A stretch of DNA of 64,000 bases from Variovorax ginsengisoli (GCF_006438845.1 NZ_RCZJ01000002.1:261145-325144); one strand, 5' to 3'. Counted from the stretch's first letter, positions 50,618 to 59,186 are shown. Numbers and translations: made by a program. Notes: generated by a model from the sequence alone, not told the origin.

Positions 50618-51067
50618 TCAGCTCTCGATCACATCGAAGCTTGTCGTGATCTGCGCCATCTTGCCCAGCATGATGCTCGCCGAGCAGTAAGTGTCATGGC
50701 TCAGGGCGATGGCGCGCTCCACAGCCGTTGCCGGAATGCCCTTGCCCGTCACTGTGAAGTGCATGTGGATCTTGGTGAAGACCTTGGGATCGGTCTCGGC
50801 GCGTTCGCTGGTCAGCTTGACGCTGCAGCCATCGACCCGATGGCGCCCGCGCTTGAGGATGAGCACCACGTCGTACGCGGTGCAACCACCGGTGCCCGCC
50901 AAGACCGTCTCCATCGGGCGCGGCGCGAGGTTCTGCCCCCCGTTTTGCGGTTTCGCGGCATCGGGCGCGCCGTCCATCGTGAGCACGTGGCCGCTGCCTG
51001 TTTCGGCAACGAAGCCCATGGCCGAACGCGTTCCTGCGTTGCCGGTCCAGCTGACTGTGCATTCCAT
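50618..51067 (-). CDS. OsmC family peroxiredoxin-like protein
   Basis: This 149-residue protein has the two redox cysteines expected of OsmC/Ohr proteins: Cys62 in GTGGCTAYDVV and Cys128 in SHDTYCSASIML. Members detoxify organic hydroperoxides in the cytoplasm with lipoyl or thiol reductants. It resembles the YhfA subgroup. It converges on coq7 with 18 bases between stops and is divergent from the ilvA leader region. Confidence 0.92.
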   Translation of the reverse strand: MECTVSWTGNAGTRSAMGFVAETGSGHVLTMDGAPDAAKPQNGGQNLAPRPMETVLAGTGGCTAYDVVLILKRGRHRVDGCSVKLTSERAETDPKVFTKIHMHFTVTGKGIPATAVERAIALSHDTYCSASIMLGKMAQITTSFDVIES

Positions 51068-51144
51068 GTCTGCAAACTCCGAGAAGACGTGAGGCGGCCA
51101 AAAATCACGTGGCCGCCGGTTTTGTGTGGGAAAAACATCGCCGC

Positions 51145-51161
51145 TTGTTGCAATGCAACAA
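51145..51161. promoter_or_regulatory. Perfect 17-bp palindrome over the -35 of the ilvA leader promoter
   Basis: TTGTTGCA-A-TGCAACAA is an exact inverted repeat. It covers the -35 hexamer of the promoter at 51148-51175 and lies between the divergent osmC and ilvA, so a repressor dimer bound here could control either. The regulator is unknown. Confidence 0.75.
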
Positions 51162-51175
51162 ACAGTCGATATACT
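51148..51175 (+). promoter_or_regulatory. Sigma-70 promoter upstream of ilvA
   Basis: TTGCAA (51148-51153) and TATACT (51170-51175) are 16 bases apart. Transcription should begin near 51182, about 114 bases before the ilvA ATG. Confidence 0.7.
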
Positions 51176-51181
51176 TTATTT

Positions 51182-51271
51182 CATCGCGTCTCACCGGAGG
51201 CGCACCGGTTGTCTCCTCCACCCTCTCAATTGGTGGATTTAGCCCCGAGTCGCAAGACTCGGGGCTTTTTT
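51182..51271 (+). ncRNA. Putative leader RNA/attenuator or small RNA before ilvA
   Basis: A roughly 90-nt transcript is predicted from the promoter just upstream to a strong terminator. It can fold as ACCGG-7 nt-CCGGT (51193-51209), TCCACC-9 nt-GGTGGA (51217-51237) and the terminator stem. It carries an anti-Shine-Dalgarno CTCCTCC (51213-51219) and a GGAGG (51196-51200) that could pair with it. Only 24 bases separate its T-tract from the ilvA ATG. It may therefore be an attenuator for ilvA, or a free-standing sRNA. No aptamer class is recognised. Confidence 0.55.
51241..51271 (+). terminator. Strong intrinsic terminator just before ilvA
   Basis: A perfect 11-bp stem, AGCCCCGAGTC / GACTCGGGGCT, has a GCAA tetraloop followed by six T. 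No plus-strand gene lies between coq7 (ends 50599) and this point, so it must end a leader or small RNA. Confidence 0.93.
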
Positions 51272-51295
51272 ATTGGCACCTATCATCGACGGCCC

Positions 51296-52849
51296 ATGTC
51301 CATGACTACCCCCCCGCTGACCCCCGCCGACTATCTCAAGCGCATCCTGACCGCCCGCGTGTACGACGTGGCTGTCGAATCCGCGCTCGAACCCGCGCGC
51401 GCCCTGAGCGCGCGTCTGGGCAACACGGTGCTGCTCAAGCGAGAAGACCAGCAGCCGGTGTTCAGCTTCAAGCTGAGGGGCGCCTACAACAAGATGGCCA
51501 AGCTGAGCCCGGAGCAGCTCGCCAGCGGTGTGATCTGCGCCTCGGCCGGCAACCATGCGCAAGGCGTGGCGCTCAGCGCCCGCACGCTCGGGACGCGCGC
51601 GGTGATCGTGATGCCGGTGACGACGCCGCAATTGAAGATCGATGCCGTTCGCGCCCTTGGGGGCGAGGTCGCGCTGTTCGGCGACAGCTACTCCGACGCC
51701 TACGGTCACGCGCTCGAACTCCAGGCTGCCCAAGGCCTGACCTTCGTGCATCCGTTCGACGACCCCGACGTGATCGCCGGCCAGGGCACCATCGCGATGG
51801 AAATCCTGCGGCAGCACCAGGGCCCGCTGGACGCGGTGTTCGTCGCCATCGGCGGCGGCGGCCTGATATCCGGCGTAGCGAACTACATCAAGGCGGTACG
51901 TCCCGAGATCAAGGTGATCGGCGTGCAGATGAGCGACTCCGACGCCATGATGCAGTCGGTCGCGGCGCACGAGCGCGTCACGCTCGCCGACGTCGGCCTG
52001 TTTTCCGACGGCACCGCCGTCAAGCTGGTCGGCGAGGAAACCTTCCGCATCGCGCGAGAACTGGTCGACGAATTCATCACCGTCGACACCGACGCGGTCT
52101 GCGCAGGCATCAAGGATGTGTTCATCGACACCCGCAGCATCGTCGAGCCGGCCGGCGCGTTGGCCATCGCCGCGATCAAGCAGTACGTGGAGAAACACGG
52201 CACCCGCGGCGAGACCTATGCAGCGATCCTGTGCGGCGCCAACATGAACTTCGACCGGCTGCGCTTCGTGGCCGAGCGTGCCGAAGTCGGCGAAGAAAGG
52301 GAGGCGCTGTTCGCCGTGACCATTCCCGAAGCCCGCGGCAGCTTCCGCCGCTTCTGCGAACTGGTCGGCGAACTGCCGGGCGCCTCGCGCAACGTCACGG
52401 AGTTCAATTACCGCATCAGCGACGCGAAGGAAGCGCATGTGTTCGTCGGCCTGACGACGACGCAGCGCGGTGAGTCGACCACGATCGCCAAGACTTTCGC
52501 AGCGCACGGCTTCGGCGCGATCGACCTGACACACGACGAGCTGGCCAAGGAGCACATCCGCCACATGGTGGGTGGCCGCACCGGCCTGGCGCACGATGAG
52601 CGCTTGTTGCGCTTCGTGTTTCCCGAACGTCCGGGCGCGCTGTTGAAGTTCCTGAGCCTGATGCGGCCCAACTGGAACATCAGCCTGTTTCATTACCGCA
52701 ATCAAGGTGCCGACTACGGCCGCATCCTGGTCGGGCTGCAGGTCCCTGCCAGCGACCATGCAGCCTTCGACGACTTCCTGCAAACGCTGGGCTATCCGCA
52801 CGTCGAAGAGACCGGCAACCCGGTCTACCGCCTGTTCCTGCAGGCCTGA
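51296..52849 (+). CDS. ilvA: Threonine ammonia-lyase, biosynthetic long form
   Basis: From ATG 51296 the protein has 517 residues. The PLP lysine is Lys59 in FSFKLRGAYNKM; the phosphate loop is GGGGLISG. The C-terminal 170 residues hold the paired ACT-like regulatory domains (ALFAVTIPEARGSFRRFCEL, RLLRFVFPERPGALLKFLSL), so isoleucine feedback is expected. It makes 2-oxobutanoate from threonine for isoleucine synthesis. The ribosome site for 51296 is poor. An in-frame TTG at 51209, eight bases after GGAGG, would add 29 residues and place the terminator hairpin inside the coding region. Confidence 0.96.
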   Translation: MSMTTPPLTPADYLKRILTARVYDVAVESALEPARALSARLGNTVLLKREDQQPVFSFKLRGAYNKMAKLSPEQLASGVICASAGNHAQGVALSARTLGTRAVIVMPVTTPQLKIDAVRALGGEVALFGDSYSDAYGHALELQAAQGLTFVHPFDDPDVIAGQGTIAMEILRQHQGPLDAVFVAIGGGGLISGVANYIKAVRPEIKVIGVQMSDSDAMMQSVAAHERVTLADVGLFSDGTAVKLVGEETFRIARELVDEFITVDTDAVCAGIKDVFIDTRSIVEPAGALAIAAIKQYVEKHGTRGETYAAILCGANMNFDRLRFVAERAEVGEEREALFAVTIPEARGSFRRFCELVGELPGASRNVTEFNYRISDAKEAHVFVGLTTTQRGESTTIAKTFAAHGFGAIDLTHDELAKEHIRHMVGGRTGLAHDERLLRFVFPERPGALLKFLSLMRPNWNISLFHYRNQGADYGRILVGLQVPASDHAAFDDFLQTLGYPHVEETGNPVYRLFLQA

Positions 52850-52867
52850 CGGCCCGAAGCCGGACGC

Positions 52868-53353
52868 TCAGCCGCCGGCGGTCACCGGAGCAGGCGGCGC
52901 TGGGATGGCCATCGGGCGCACCGGCAACTGGAGCGTGATCGCCGCAGGCGAACCGACGCTGGCGCCCAAGGCGGCGGTGCGAAGGCCGACAGACTGCAGC
53001 ACGTACCCGTCGACCAGTTGGCTGCCCACGCGGAAAGGTCGCGCCGGCTTGCCATCGACAGCGATCAGTGCCGCCCCGCGCTGCGCACTGTCGGCCACGA
53101 CGCCCAGCAAAGCGAACCGGCTGGCCGCTTCAGGCGTGGCGGCGAGGCTCTTTTCGGTCACGGCGCCCAGCATCTGGGCGACGGCTGCCGAATCGATCGT
53201 GGCCGCCGGTGCGGCAGCCACCGGGGGTGCCAGCGCATCGGCCGGCGCCGCGAGCCGCAATCCCCAGAACACCACGCTGGCCGCGGCCAATGCCCACATA
53301 CCGAGCGTCAGGGTGGCGGCAGGCCAGCGGGGAGATGCGTAGGGAAGCGACAT
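52868..53353 (-). CDS. gspC: Type II secretion inner-membrane protein GspC
   Basis: This 161-residue protein has one N-terminal transmembrane helix (LTLGMWALAAASVVFWGLRL), an Ala/Pro-rich linker and a homology region (RFALLGVVADSAQRGAALIA to GYVLQSVGLRTAALGAS) that contacts the secretin N0 domain. No PDZ domain is present, so it is a short form. It is transcribed away from the gspG-F operon, 84 bases apart, instead of leading the operon. Confidence 0.88.
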   Translation of the reverse strand: MSLPYASPRWPAATLTLGMWALAAASVVFWGLRLAAPADALAPPVAAAPAATIDSAAVAQMLGAVTEKSLAATPEAASRFALLGVVADSAQRGAALIAVDGKPARPFRVGSQLVDGYVLQSVGLRTAALGASVGSPAAITLQLPVRPMAIPAPPAPVTAGG

Positions 53354-53437
53354 AAGCGCGGATTATCATGCAGCGATGCGTCACTGCGACGCGCTTTTCT
53401 CACGTCCTCCGACGGGCACTTCTCTGGCATTTTTCCA

Positions 53438-53878
53438 ATGAATTCCTACCGCCGCACTCTCGCTCGCGCCACCTCGCGCGGCTTCACGCTGATCGAGCTG
53501 ATGGTGGTGCTGGTCATCATCGGCGTGCTGGCCGCGCTGATCGTGCCGAACGTCATCGGCCGCGCCGACGATGCGCGCGCCACGGCCGCCAAGACCGACG
53601 TCAACAATCTCATGCAATCGCTCAAGCTGTACCGGCTGGACAACCAGCGCTACCCCACGGCCGAGCAGGGCCTGCAGGCCCTGCTGGTGCGCCCCAGCAC
53701 CGGGCCGGCCGCTCCCAATTGGAAGCCTTACGTCGAGAAACTGCCCAACGATCCGTGGGGCCGTCCCTATCAATACCTGAATCCAGGCATCAAGGGCGAG
53801 ATCGACGTGCTGTCGCTCGGCGCCGACGGCCAGCCTGGCGGCGAAGGCAACAATGCCGACATCGGCAGCTGGCAGTAA
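53438..53878 (+). CDS. gspG: Type II secretion major pseudopilin GspG
   Basis: This 146-residue protein has leader MNSYRRTLARATSRG, cut by prepilin peptidase before FTLIE, with Glu5 present; the hydrophobic helix LMVVLVIIGVLAALIVP follows. The G-specific C terminus contains RYPTAEQGLQALLVRP, NDPWGRPYQYLNPG and SLGADGQPGGEGNNADIGSW, the calcium-binding loop. It builds the periplasmic pseudopilus that pushes substrates through the secretin. First gene of the main operon. Confidence 0.97.
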   Translation: MNSYRRTLARATSRGFTLIELMVVLVIIGVLAALIVPNVIGRADDARATAAKTDVNNLMQSLKLYRLDNQRYPTAEQGLQALLVRPSTGPAAPNWKPYVEKLPNDPWGRPYQYLNPGIKGEIDVLSLGADGQPGGEGNNADIGSWQ

Positions 53879-54362
53879 GCCAGGCAGGCCGACCTCGCGC
53901 CGCGCGCACGCCCCGGGGCGCCGCGGGGGCTTCACGCTGTTGGAACTGTTGGTGGTGATCGCCATCATCGCGATGGCCACGGCGGGTGTAGGGCTGGCCC
54001 TGCGCGATTCGGGCCAGGCGTCGCTCGAACGCGAAGGCGACCGGCTGGCCGCCTTGCTCGAATCGGCGCGCGCCCAGTCGCGCGCGAGTGGCGCGGTGGT
54101 GCGATGGCGCCCGACGCCGCAAGGCCCGCGGGCCTTTGCTTTCGACGGCCTGCCGCCGGATGCACTTCCGACCCACTGGATGACCGAAGGCATTCATGCG
54201 CAGCCGGCAGGCGCGGATGGACGCCCCGCGATCGCGCTGCAGCTCGGCCCCGAACCCATCATCGCGGCCCAGCAGGTGGTGATCGGCAGCGACGCCTTGC
54301 CCGGGAAAAGCCTGCGCATTGCCACCGACGGGTTGCGTCCCTTCGCAGTGATTTCGCCATGA
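53853..54362 (+). CDS. gspH: Type II secretion minor pseudopilin GspH
   Basis: This 169-residue protein overlaps gspG by 26 bases. The prepilin site RRGG-FTLLELLVVIAIIAM lies after an unusually long basic leader of about 26 residues; no nearer start codon is seen. GDRLAALLESARAQSRASGA is the family helix. It is a minor pseudopilin at the pilus tip region. Confidence 0.9.
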   Translation: MPTSAAGSKPGRPTSRRAHAPGRRGGFTLLELLVVIAIIAMATAGVGLALRDSGQASLEREGDRLAALLESARAQSRASGAVVRWRPTPQGPRAFAFDGLPPDALPTHWMTEGIHAQPAGADGRPAIALQLGPEPIIAAQQVVIGSDALPGKSLRIATDGLRPFAVISP

Positions 54363-54721
54363 AACGTCGCGCCGCGGGCTTCACGCTGATCGAGGTGCTG
54401 GTCGCGCTGGCCATCGTCGCGATCGCGCTGGCCGCGGGCACGCAGGCCACGTCGGCCCTCACGCGCAACGCGCAGCGCCAGAGCGACGTGATGCTGGCGC
54501 AGATCTGCGCCGAGAACGAACTGGTCAAGGCGCGGCTGGCGCGTCAGATGCCGGCGGTCGGCGACGGCGCGCTGGTGTGCAGCCAGGCCGGTGTGGATTT
54601 CGCCGTGACGGTATCGACCACCCAAACGCTCAACCCCAACTTTCGCCGTGTCGACGTGCGCGTGCGCGACGCGGCGAACGCACCGATCCTTCAGGTGTCG
54701 ACCGTCGTGGGCCGCTACTGA
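54359..54721 (+). CDS. gspI: Type II secretion minor pseudopilin GspI
   Basis: This 120-residue protein has the short leader MKRRAAG, then FTLIEVLVALAIVAIALAAG. C-terminal NELVKARLARQMPAVGDGAL is GspI-like. The start overlaps the gspH stop (ATGA). It nucleates the tip complex with GspJ and GspK. Confidence 0.93.
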   Translation: MKRRAAGFTLIEVLVALAIVAIALAAGTQATSALTRNAQRQSDVMLAQICAENELVKARLARQMPAVGDGALVCSQAGVDFAVTVSTTQTLNPNFRRVDVRVRDAANAPILQVSTVVGRY

Positions 54722-55389
54722 TGGCCCGCTTGCACATCCGCCGTCGCCCCCGCAGCCCGCGCGGCTTCACCCTCATCGAACTGATGGTGGCGATCGCCGC
54801 GATGGCGCTGCTGGCGCTGATGAGCTGGCGCGGCATCGACGGCATGACGCGTGCGCAGGCGCAGACGCAGGTCCGCGGCGACGCAGTGCTCACGCTGCAG
54901 ACCACGCTCTCGCAATGGGCGACCGACCTGGACGCCACCGTCACCATCACACAACTGCAGCCGATCGACTGGGACGGCCGCGTGCTGCGCCTGACGCGCC
55001 GGAGCGCCGACAGCGGGCAGCCGGCGCTGCACGTGGTGGCATGGGCAATGCGCACGGATGCGGCCAGCGGCACGCAATGGCGCCGCTGGCAATCGCCGCC
55101 GATCATCAGCCGCGCCGAATGGCAGCAGGCCTGGGAGCGCGCCGCTGCCTGGGCGCAGGACGGCGGCAGCGCCACGGGCGGCGCCGAATTGGCGCTGATG
55201 CCACTGGCCGGATGGCAGCTCGCCTACTTCCGCAACGGTGCATGGACCGAGGCCGTGAACAGCGAGGCGATGGCCAATGCCATTCCCGAAGGCATTCGCC
55301 TGGTGCTGCAATTGCCGCCCGGCCTGGCGCTGGCCGGCACGTTGACGCGCGACTGGGTGCGGCCCACCGCCGCCACGCCGAAGACATGA
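54721..55389 (+). CDS. gspJ: Type II secretion minor pseudopilin GspJ
   Basis: This 222-residue protein starts at ATG 54721, overlapping the gspI stop by one base. Leader MARLHIRRRPRSPRG precedes FTLIELMVAIAAMALLALMS. The region WRGIDGMTRAQAQTQ and the late GIRLVLQLPPGLALAG fit GspJ. It is part of the I-J-K tip complex. Confidence 0.93.
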   Translation: MARLHIRRRPRSPRGFTLIELMVAIAAMALLALMSWRGIDGMTRAQAQTQVRGDAVLTLQTTLSQWATDLDATVTITQLQPIDWDGRVLRLTRRSADSGQPALHVVAWAMRTDAASGTQWRRWQSPPIISRAEWQQAWERAAAWAQDGGSATGGAELALMPLAGWQLAYFRNGAWTEAVNSEAMANAIPEGIRLVLQLPPGLALAGTLTRDWVRPTAATPKT

Positions 55390-55393
55390 CGGC

Positions 55394-56410
55394 ATGAAGG
55401 CGTTCCCCAACGTTTCGCGCGGCCGGCAGGCCGGCGCCGCGCTGCTCGCCGCGATGCTCACCGTCACGCTGGTCGCCACCTTCGCCGCCGCGTCGCTGTG
55501 GCAGCAATGGCGCGCCGCCGAGGTCGAGTCGGCCGAGCGCGCGCGGGTCCAGGCGGCCTGGGTGCTGATCGGTGCGCTCGACTGGTCGCGCCTGATCCTG
55601 CGCGAAGACGGGCGCGGCGGCGGTGCCGACCATCTCGCCGAGCCCTGGGCCATTCCGCTCGAGGAAGCCCGGCTGTCGAGCTTTCTCGCAGCCGACAAGA
55701 ACGTGTCGAGCGACGCGATGGAAGGCCTGCCCGATGCCTTTCTCTCGGGTCGCATCGTCGATGCGCAGTCGAAGCTCAACGTGATGAACCTGGTCGAGGC
55801 CGGCAAGCCCGTGCCGACCTCGGTCGCAGCATTCGTCAAGCTGTTCGAACTGCTGGGCCTGCCGACGCAGGAGGTGGCCACCATGACCAGCGCATTGCAG
55901 CGCGCCAACCCGCCGCCGGTCGACCCGGCCACCACGGGCGGCAAGTCGGTCACCGCGCCCACGGACAATTCGACCGCGCCGCTGATCCCCCAGCAGCTGT
56001 CGCAACTGGTCTGGCTGGGCGTCTCGCCCGCCACGGTGGCTGCGCTGGAGCCCTACGTGACGGTGCTGCCGGTGCGTACGCCGCTCAACATCAACACCGC
56101 CAGCGCCGAAGCGCTCTACGCCAGCCTGCCCGCGCTCGACATGGCCAGCGCCCGGCGCATGGTCACGCAGCGCACCCGCAGCTTCTTCCGCAGCCTGTCC
56201 GATGCCGTGCCTTACATCGGCACGGCGCAGTTCACGGCGACCGATCAAGCGATCTCGACGCGCTTCTTCGAAGTCCACGGTCGCCTGCGGCTCGATCGCC
56301 ACTGGGTCGACGAGCATTCGCTGGTGCAGCGCAACGGCATGGAAATGACCATCCTGTGGCGCGAACGTGGTGCCGGCGCCACGCTGATGCCGGGGCAGGC
56401 GCCGCCATGA
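55394..56410 (+). CDS. gspK: Type II secretion minor pseudopilin GspK
   Basis: This 338-residue protein has an N-terminal helix AGAALLAAMLTVTLVATFAA without the Glu5 of the other pseudopilins, as is normal for GspK, the tip cap. The large insert domain includes GRIVDAQSKLNVMNLVE, and the SAM-like repeat contains TPLNINTASAEALYASLPAL. It lies four bases after gspJ. Confidence 0.95.
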   Translation: MKAFPNVSRGRQAGAALLAAMLTVTLVATFAAASLWQQWRAAEVESAERARVQAAWVLIGALDWSRLILREDGRGGGADHLAEPWAIPLEEARLSSFLAADKNVSSDAMEGLPDAFLSGRIVDAQSKLNVMNLVEAGKPVPTSVAAFVKLFELLGLPTQEVATMTSALQRANPPPVDPATTGGKSVTAPTDNSTAPLIPQQLSQLVWLGVSPATVAALEPYVTVLPVRTPLNINTASAEALYASLPALDMASARRMVTQRTRSFFRSLSDAVPYIGTAQFTATDQAISTRFFEVHGRLRLDRHWVDEHSLVQRNGMEMTILWRERGAGATLMPGQAPP

Positions 56411-56470
56411 GCCGTTTCGTCATCAACATCAGTTAAAAGACCCCGCGCGCCCCACTGCAATTGAGCGGAT

Positions 56471-56515
56471 CGCTATGAAGTCCATAGCGCTGCCGCGAGG
56501 GCCGTCTCCTACAAT
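56471..56515 (+). promoter_or_regulatory. Hairpin CGCTATG-N5-CATAGCG and candidate -10 before gspL
   Basis: The 125-base gap between gspK and gspL, the only real gap in the operon, holds a perfect 7-bp inverted repeat at 56471-56489 and a TACAAT -10-like hexamer at 56510-56515. No good -35 is seen. It may be an internal promoter for gspL-F. Such GCTATG/CATAGC palindromes are, as I recall, common between genes in Comamonadaceae. Confidence 0.45.
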
Positions 56516-56535
56516 AGTTGTCTTTTCCGAACACC

Positions 56536-57741
56536 ATGCCCCTGCTCATCGTCACCCTCCCACCCCCTCCCGCGCCGACCGGCGGCGAGTACGGTTGGGT
56601 GATGTGGTCGAGCGATGGCCGCAAGTACCGTGCGCACGGTACGGCCCTGCCTTCGCTCCTCCCGACGAGCGACGAAGTCACCGTGGCGCTGCCGGCCGCG
56701 GCGATGTCCTGGCACCAGGTGACGTTGCCCCAGGGCAGCATGAGCAGCGCGACGCGGCTGCGCGCAGTGCTCAACGGCCTGCTCGAAGACCGCCTGCTCG
56801 ACGAGCCCGAGGCCCTGCATTTCGCGCTCGAGCCCGCTGCCGCTGCCGGCAAGCCGGTCTGGGTCGCCGCATGCAACCGCGCCTGGTTGCGCGGTGCGAT
56901 CCAGTCGCTGGAGGCCGCGGGCCGACGCGTCAACCGCATCGTTCCCGAATTCACACCGCGGCCAGCCGGAAGTCCGCCGATGCTGTTCGCCACCGGCCAG
57001 CCCGACCTGCCCCTGCTCACGTTGTGCGACGCGCACGGCGTGCTCACCTTGCCGCTCGACGCCGCCGGCATCGCCGCGCTCGGCGCGCTGCCCGAAGACA
57101 CCACCGGCATGGCCGAACCCGCGGTGGCCGAACTGGCCGAAGGTCTGCTCGAACGCCGGCTGCCGATCGTCAAGCCTGCCGACCGTTGGCTCGAGGCGGC
57201 GCAATCGGCCTGGGACTTGTCGCAGTTCGATCTGGCTTCCACCGGGCGCGCGCGCGCCGGCAAAAAGCTCGGCGCCATCGTACGCACGGTGTGGCGCGGC
57301 CCGCAGTGGCGTGCCGCACGCTGGGGCGCGCTGGTGCTGGTGGCCGCGCAACTGGTGGGCGTCAACGCCTGGGCCTGGAAGGAACGCAACGCGCTCGAGG
57401 CCAAGCGCACGGCCATCCGCGCCATCCTGGCCCAGACTTTTCCCACGGTGCAGGTGTACGAGCCGCAACTGCAGATGACGCGCGAGGTCGCGACGCTGCA
57501 GCAGGCCACGGGCGGCGTTTCTCCGGCCGACCTCGAGCCGATGCTCGGCGCGCTGGCAGCCAGCCTGCCCGCAGGTCGGCTTCCGAGCGCCGTCGACTAC
57601 AGCGCAGGCCAGTTGCGCCTGCGCGGCCTGGCGCTCGGCATGGCCGACACCAGCGCCCTTTCATCCACGCTGGCCTCCCGCGGCTACAGCGCGCGGAGCG
57701 AAGGCGACCTGCTGCTGGTGCAGGCGGAGGCACCGCGATGA
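56536..57741 (+). CDS. gspL: Type II secretion inner-membrane protein GspL
   Basis: From ATG 56536 (in-frame TTG at 56518) the protein has 401 residues. The N-terminal cytoplasmic actin-like domain recruits GspE. A transmembrane helix (WGALVLVAAQLVGVNAWAW) lies near residues 264-282, and the periplasmic ferredoxin-like domain follows (LEPMLGALAASLPAG to the end). It links the ATPase to the pseudopilus assembly platform. Confidence 0.93.
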   Translation: MPLLIVTLPPPPAPTGGEYGWVMWSSDGRKYRAHGTALPSLLPTSDEVTVALPAAAMSWHQVTLPQGSMSSATRLRAVLNGLLEDRLLDEPEALHFALEPAAAAGKPVWVAACNRAWLRGAIQSLEAAGRRVNRIVPEFTPRPAGSPPMLFATGQPDLPLLTLCDAHGVLTLPLDAAGIAALGALPEDTTGMAEPAVAELAEGLLERRLPIVKPADRWLEAAQSAWDLSQFDLASTGRARAGKKLGAIVRTVWRGPQWRAARWGALVLVAAQLVGVNAWAWKERNALEAKRTAIRAILAQTFPTVQVYEPQLQMTREVATLQQATGGVSPADLEPMLGALAASLPAGRLPSAVDYSAGQLRLRGLALGMADTSALSSTLASRGYSARSEGDLLLVQAEAPR

Positions 57742-58376
57742 ACGGCTGGATCGACAAGTTGCAGGCACGCTGGCGCGCGTGGTGGCCCGAGCTCGCGCCA
57801 CGCGAACAGCGCATGGTGGTCATCGCCGGCGCGCTGGTGCTGCTGGCCCTCGTCTGGTGGGTGGCCCTGGCGCCGGCCCTGCGCACGCTGGCGACCGCAC
57901 CGGCCGCCCATGCCGAACTCGACAGGCAGCTGCAACAGATGGGCGCGTTGCAGGCCCAGGCCCGTGCGCTGCAGGCGCAGCCGCGCGCCAACCGCGAAGA
58001 CGCACTTCGGGCCCTCGAGACCTCGGTGCGTCAAGGCCTCGGGCCGAATGCCCAGATGCAGGTGGCCGGCGCTGGCGAGGGCGTGCTGGTCACGCTGCGC
58101 GCCACCTCGGCCGACAGCCTGGCGCAGTGGCTGGCGCAGGCGCGCGGCAATGCCCGTGCGGTGCCGCGTGAAGTCCACCTGACGCGCACGCCGGCGGGCA
58201 CCGCGGCGTCGGCTGCTCCGCCACCCGTTCGTGCGCCGGGCGCCCTGCCGCCTTCACCGGCCAACGCATTGGCGAATGCCCAAGCCAACGCCCAGGCCGC
58301 TGCGGCGGCGACCGCAGCGGCCGACACCCGTGTGCGTTGGGACGGCACGCTGGTCATGAACCTGCCTGCGCGCTGA
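57738..58376 (+). CDS. gspM: Type II secretion inner-membrane protein GspM
   Basis: This 212-residue protein overlaps the gspL stop (ATGA). There is one transmembrane helix near residues 26-48 (VVIAGALVLLALVWWVALAP), then a periplasmic coiled region and ferredoxin-like domain. Before the end is a low-complexity Ala/Asn/Gln stretch (ANALANAQANAQAAAAATAA). It pairs with GspL. Confidence 0.92.
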   Translation: MNGWIDKLQARWRAWWPELAPREQRMVVIAGALVLLALVWWVALAPALRTLATAPAAHAELDRQLQQMGALQAQARALQAQPRANREDALRALETSVRQGLGPNAQMQVAGAGEGVLVTLRATSADSLAQWLAQARGNARAVPREVHLTRTPAGTAASAAPPPVRAPGALPPSPANALANAQANAQAAAAATAAADTRVRWDGTLVMNLPAR

Positions 58377-58386
58377 GCCCTACTGC

Positions 58387-59184
58387 ATGGCCGTCCTTCC
58401 CGCACCCCATGTTCGTTCGGCCTTCGGCTGGCGCTGGGCGATGGTCGGCGCGCTGCTGGGCGGCCTCGTGGCGCTGACGTTCTATGCGCCTGCACGATGG
58501 CTCGCCGCAGCGCTGGCCCAAGCGACCGGCGACCGGCTCCAGCTGATCAACGCGCGCGGCACGGTATGGAACGGCAGCGCGGGCGTGGTCTTTTCCAGCG
58601 GCGCACGCGGCGCCGAATCGATCTCGCTGCCCGGCACGCTCGCCTGGACGCTGCGCCCTGTCTGGGGCGCGGTGGACGCGGCCCTCACCCTTCCGTGCTG
58701 CGCGCCACAGCCGCTGCGTCTGCGCGCCCGTCCCGTCGGCGGCGGCATGGAACTCGATTGGCGCGACGGCAGCTCGCGCTGGCCGGCAGCGCTCCTCAGC
58801 GGCTTCGGCGCGCCATGGAACACGCTCAAGCCCGAAGGCACGCTCGACCTGTCGACGCAAGCCCTGCGCATGGAATTCAAGGGCAGGCAACTGGGGCTGG
58901 CGGGCCGCGCCACGCTCGACGCCACCGACATCTCGTCGAGCCTGTCGACGCTGCGCCCGATGGGCAGCTACCGCATCACCGTCGATGGCGGCCCCACGCC
59001 GAGCCTGCTGCTGACCACGCGCGACGGCAGCCTGCTGCTCAGCGGCAGCGGCCGCTGGAGCGGCACCGCGATGCGCTTCGACGGCGAGGCCAGCGCCGCA
59101 CCCGGCCGCGAAGACGCACTGTCGAATTTGTTGAACATCATCGGGCGGCGCCAGGGCGCGCGCTCGCTCATCACACTGGGTTGA
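58387..59184 (+). CDS. gspN: Type II secretion protein GspN
   Basis: This 265-residue protein has a signal-anchor helix near residues 15-35 (GWRWAMVGALLGGLVALTFY). The family segment RLQLINARGTVWNGSAGVVF and the later TLRPMGSYRITVDGG fit GspN. It is an accessory periplasmic component found in part of the T2SS operons, between gspM and gspD here. Confidence 0.9.
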   Translation: MAVLPAPHVRSAFGWRWAMVGALLGGLVALTFYAPARWLAAALAQATGDRLQLINARGTVWNGSAGVVFSSGARGAESISLPGTLAWTLRPVWGAVDAALTLPCCAPQPLRLRARPVGGGMELDWRDGSSRWPAALLSGFGAPWNTLKPEGTLDLSTQALRMEFKGRQLGLAGRATLDATDISSSLSTLRPMGSYRITVDGGPTPSLLLTTRDGSLLLSGSGRWSGTAMRFDGEASAAPGREDALSNLLNIIGRRQGARSLITLG

Positions 59185-59186
59185 CC

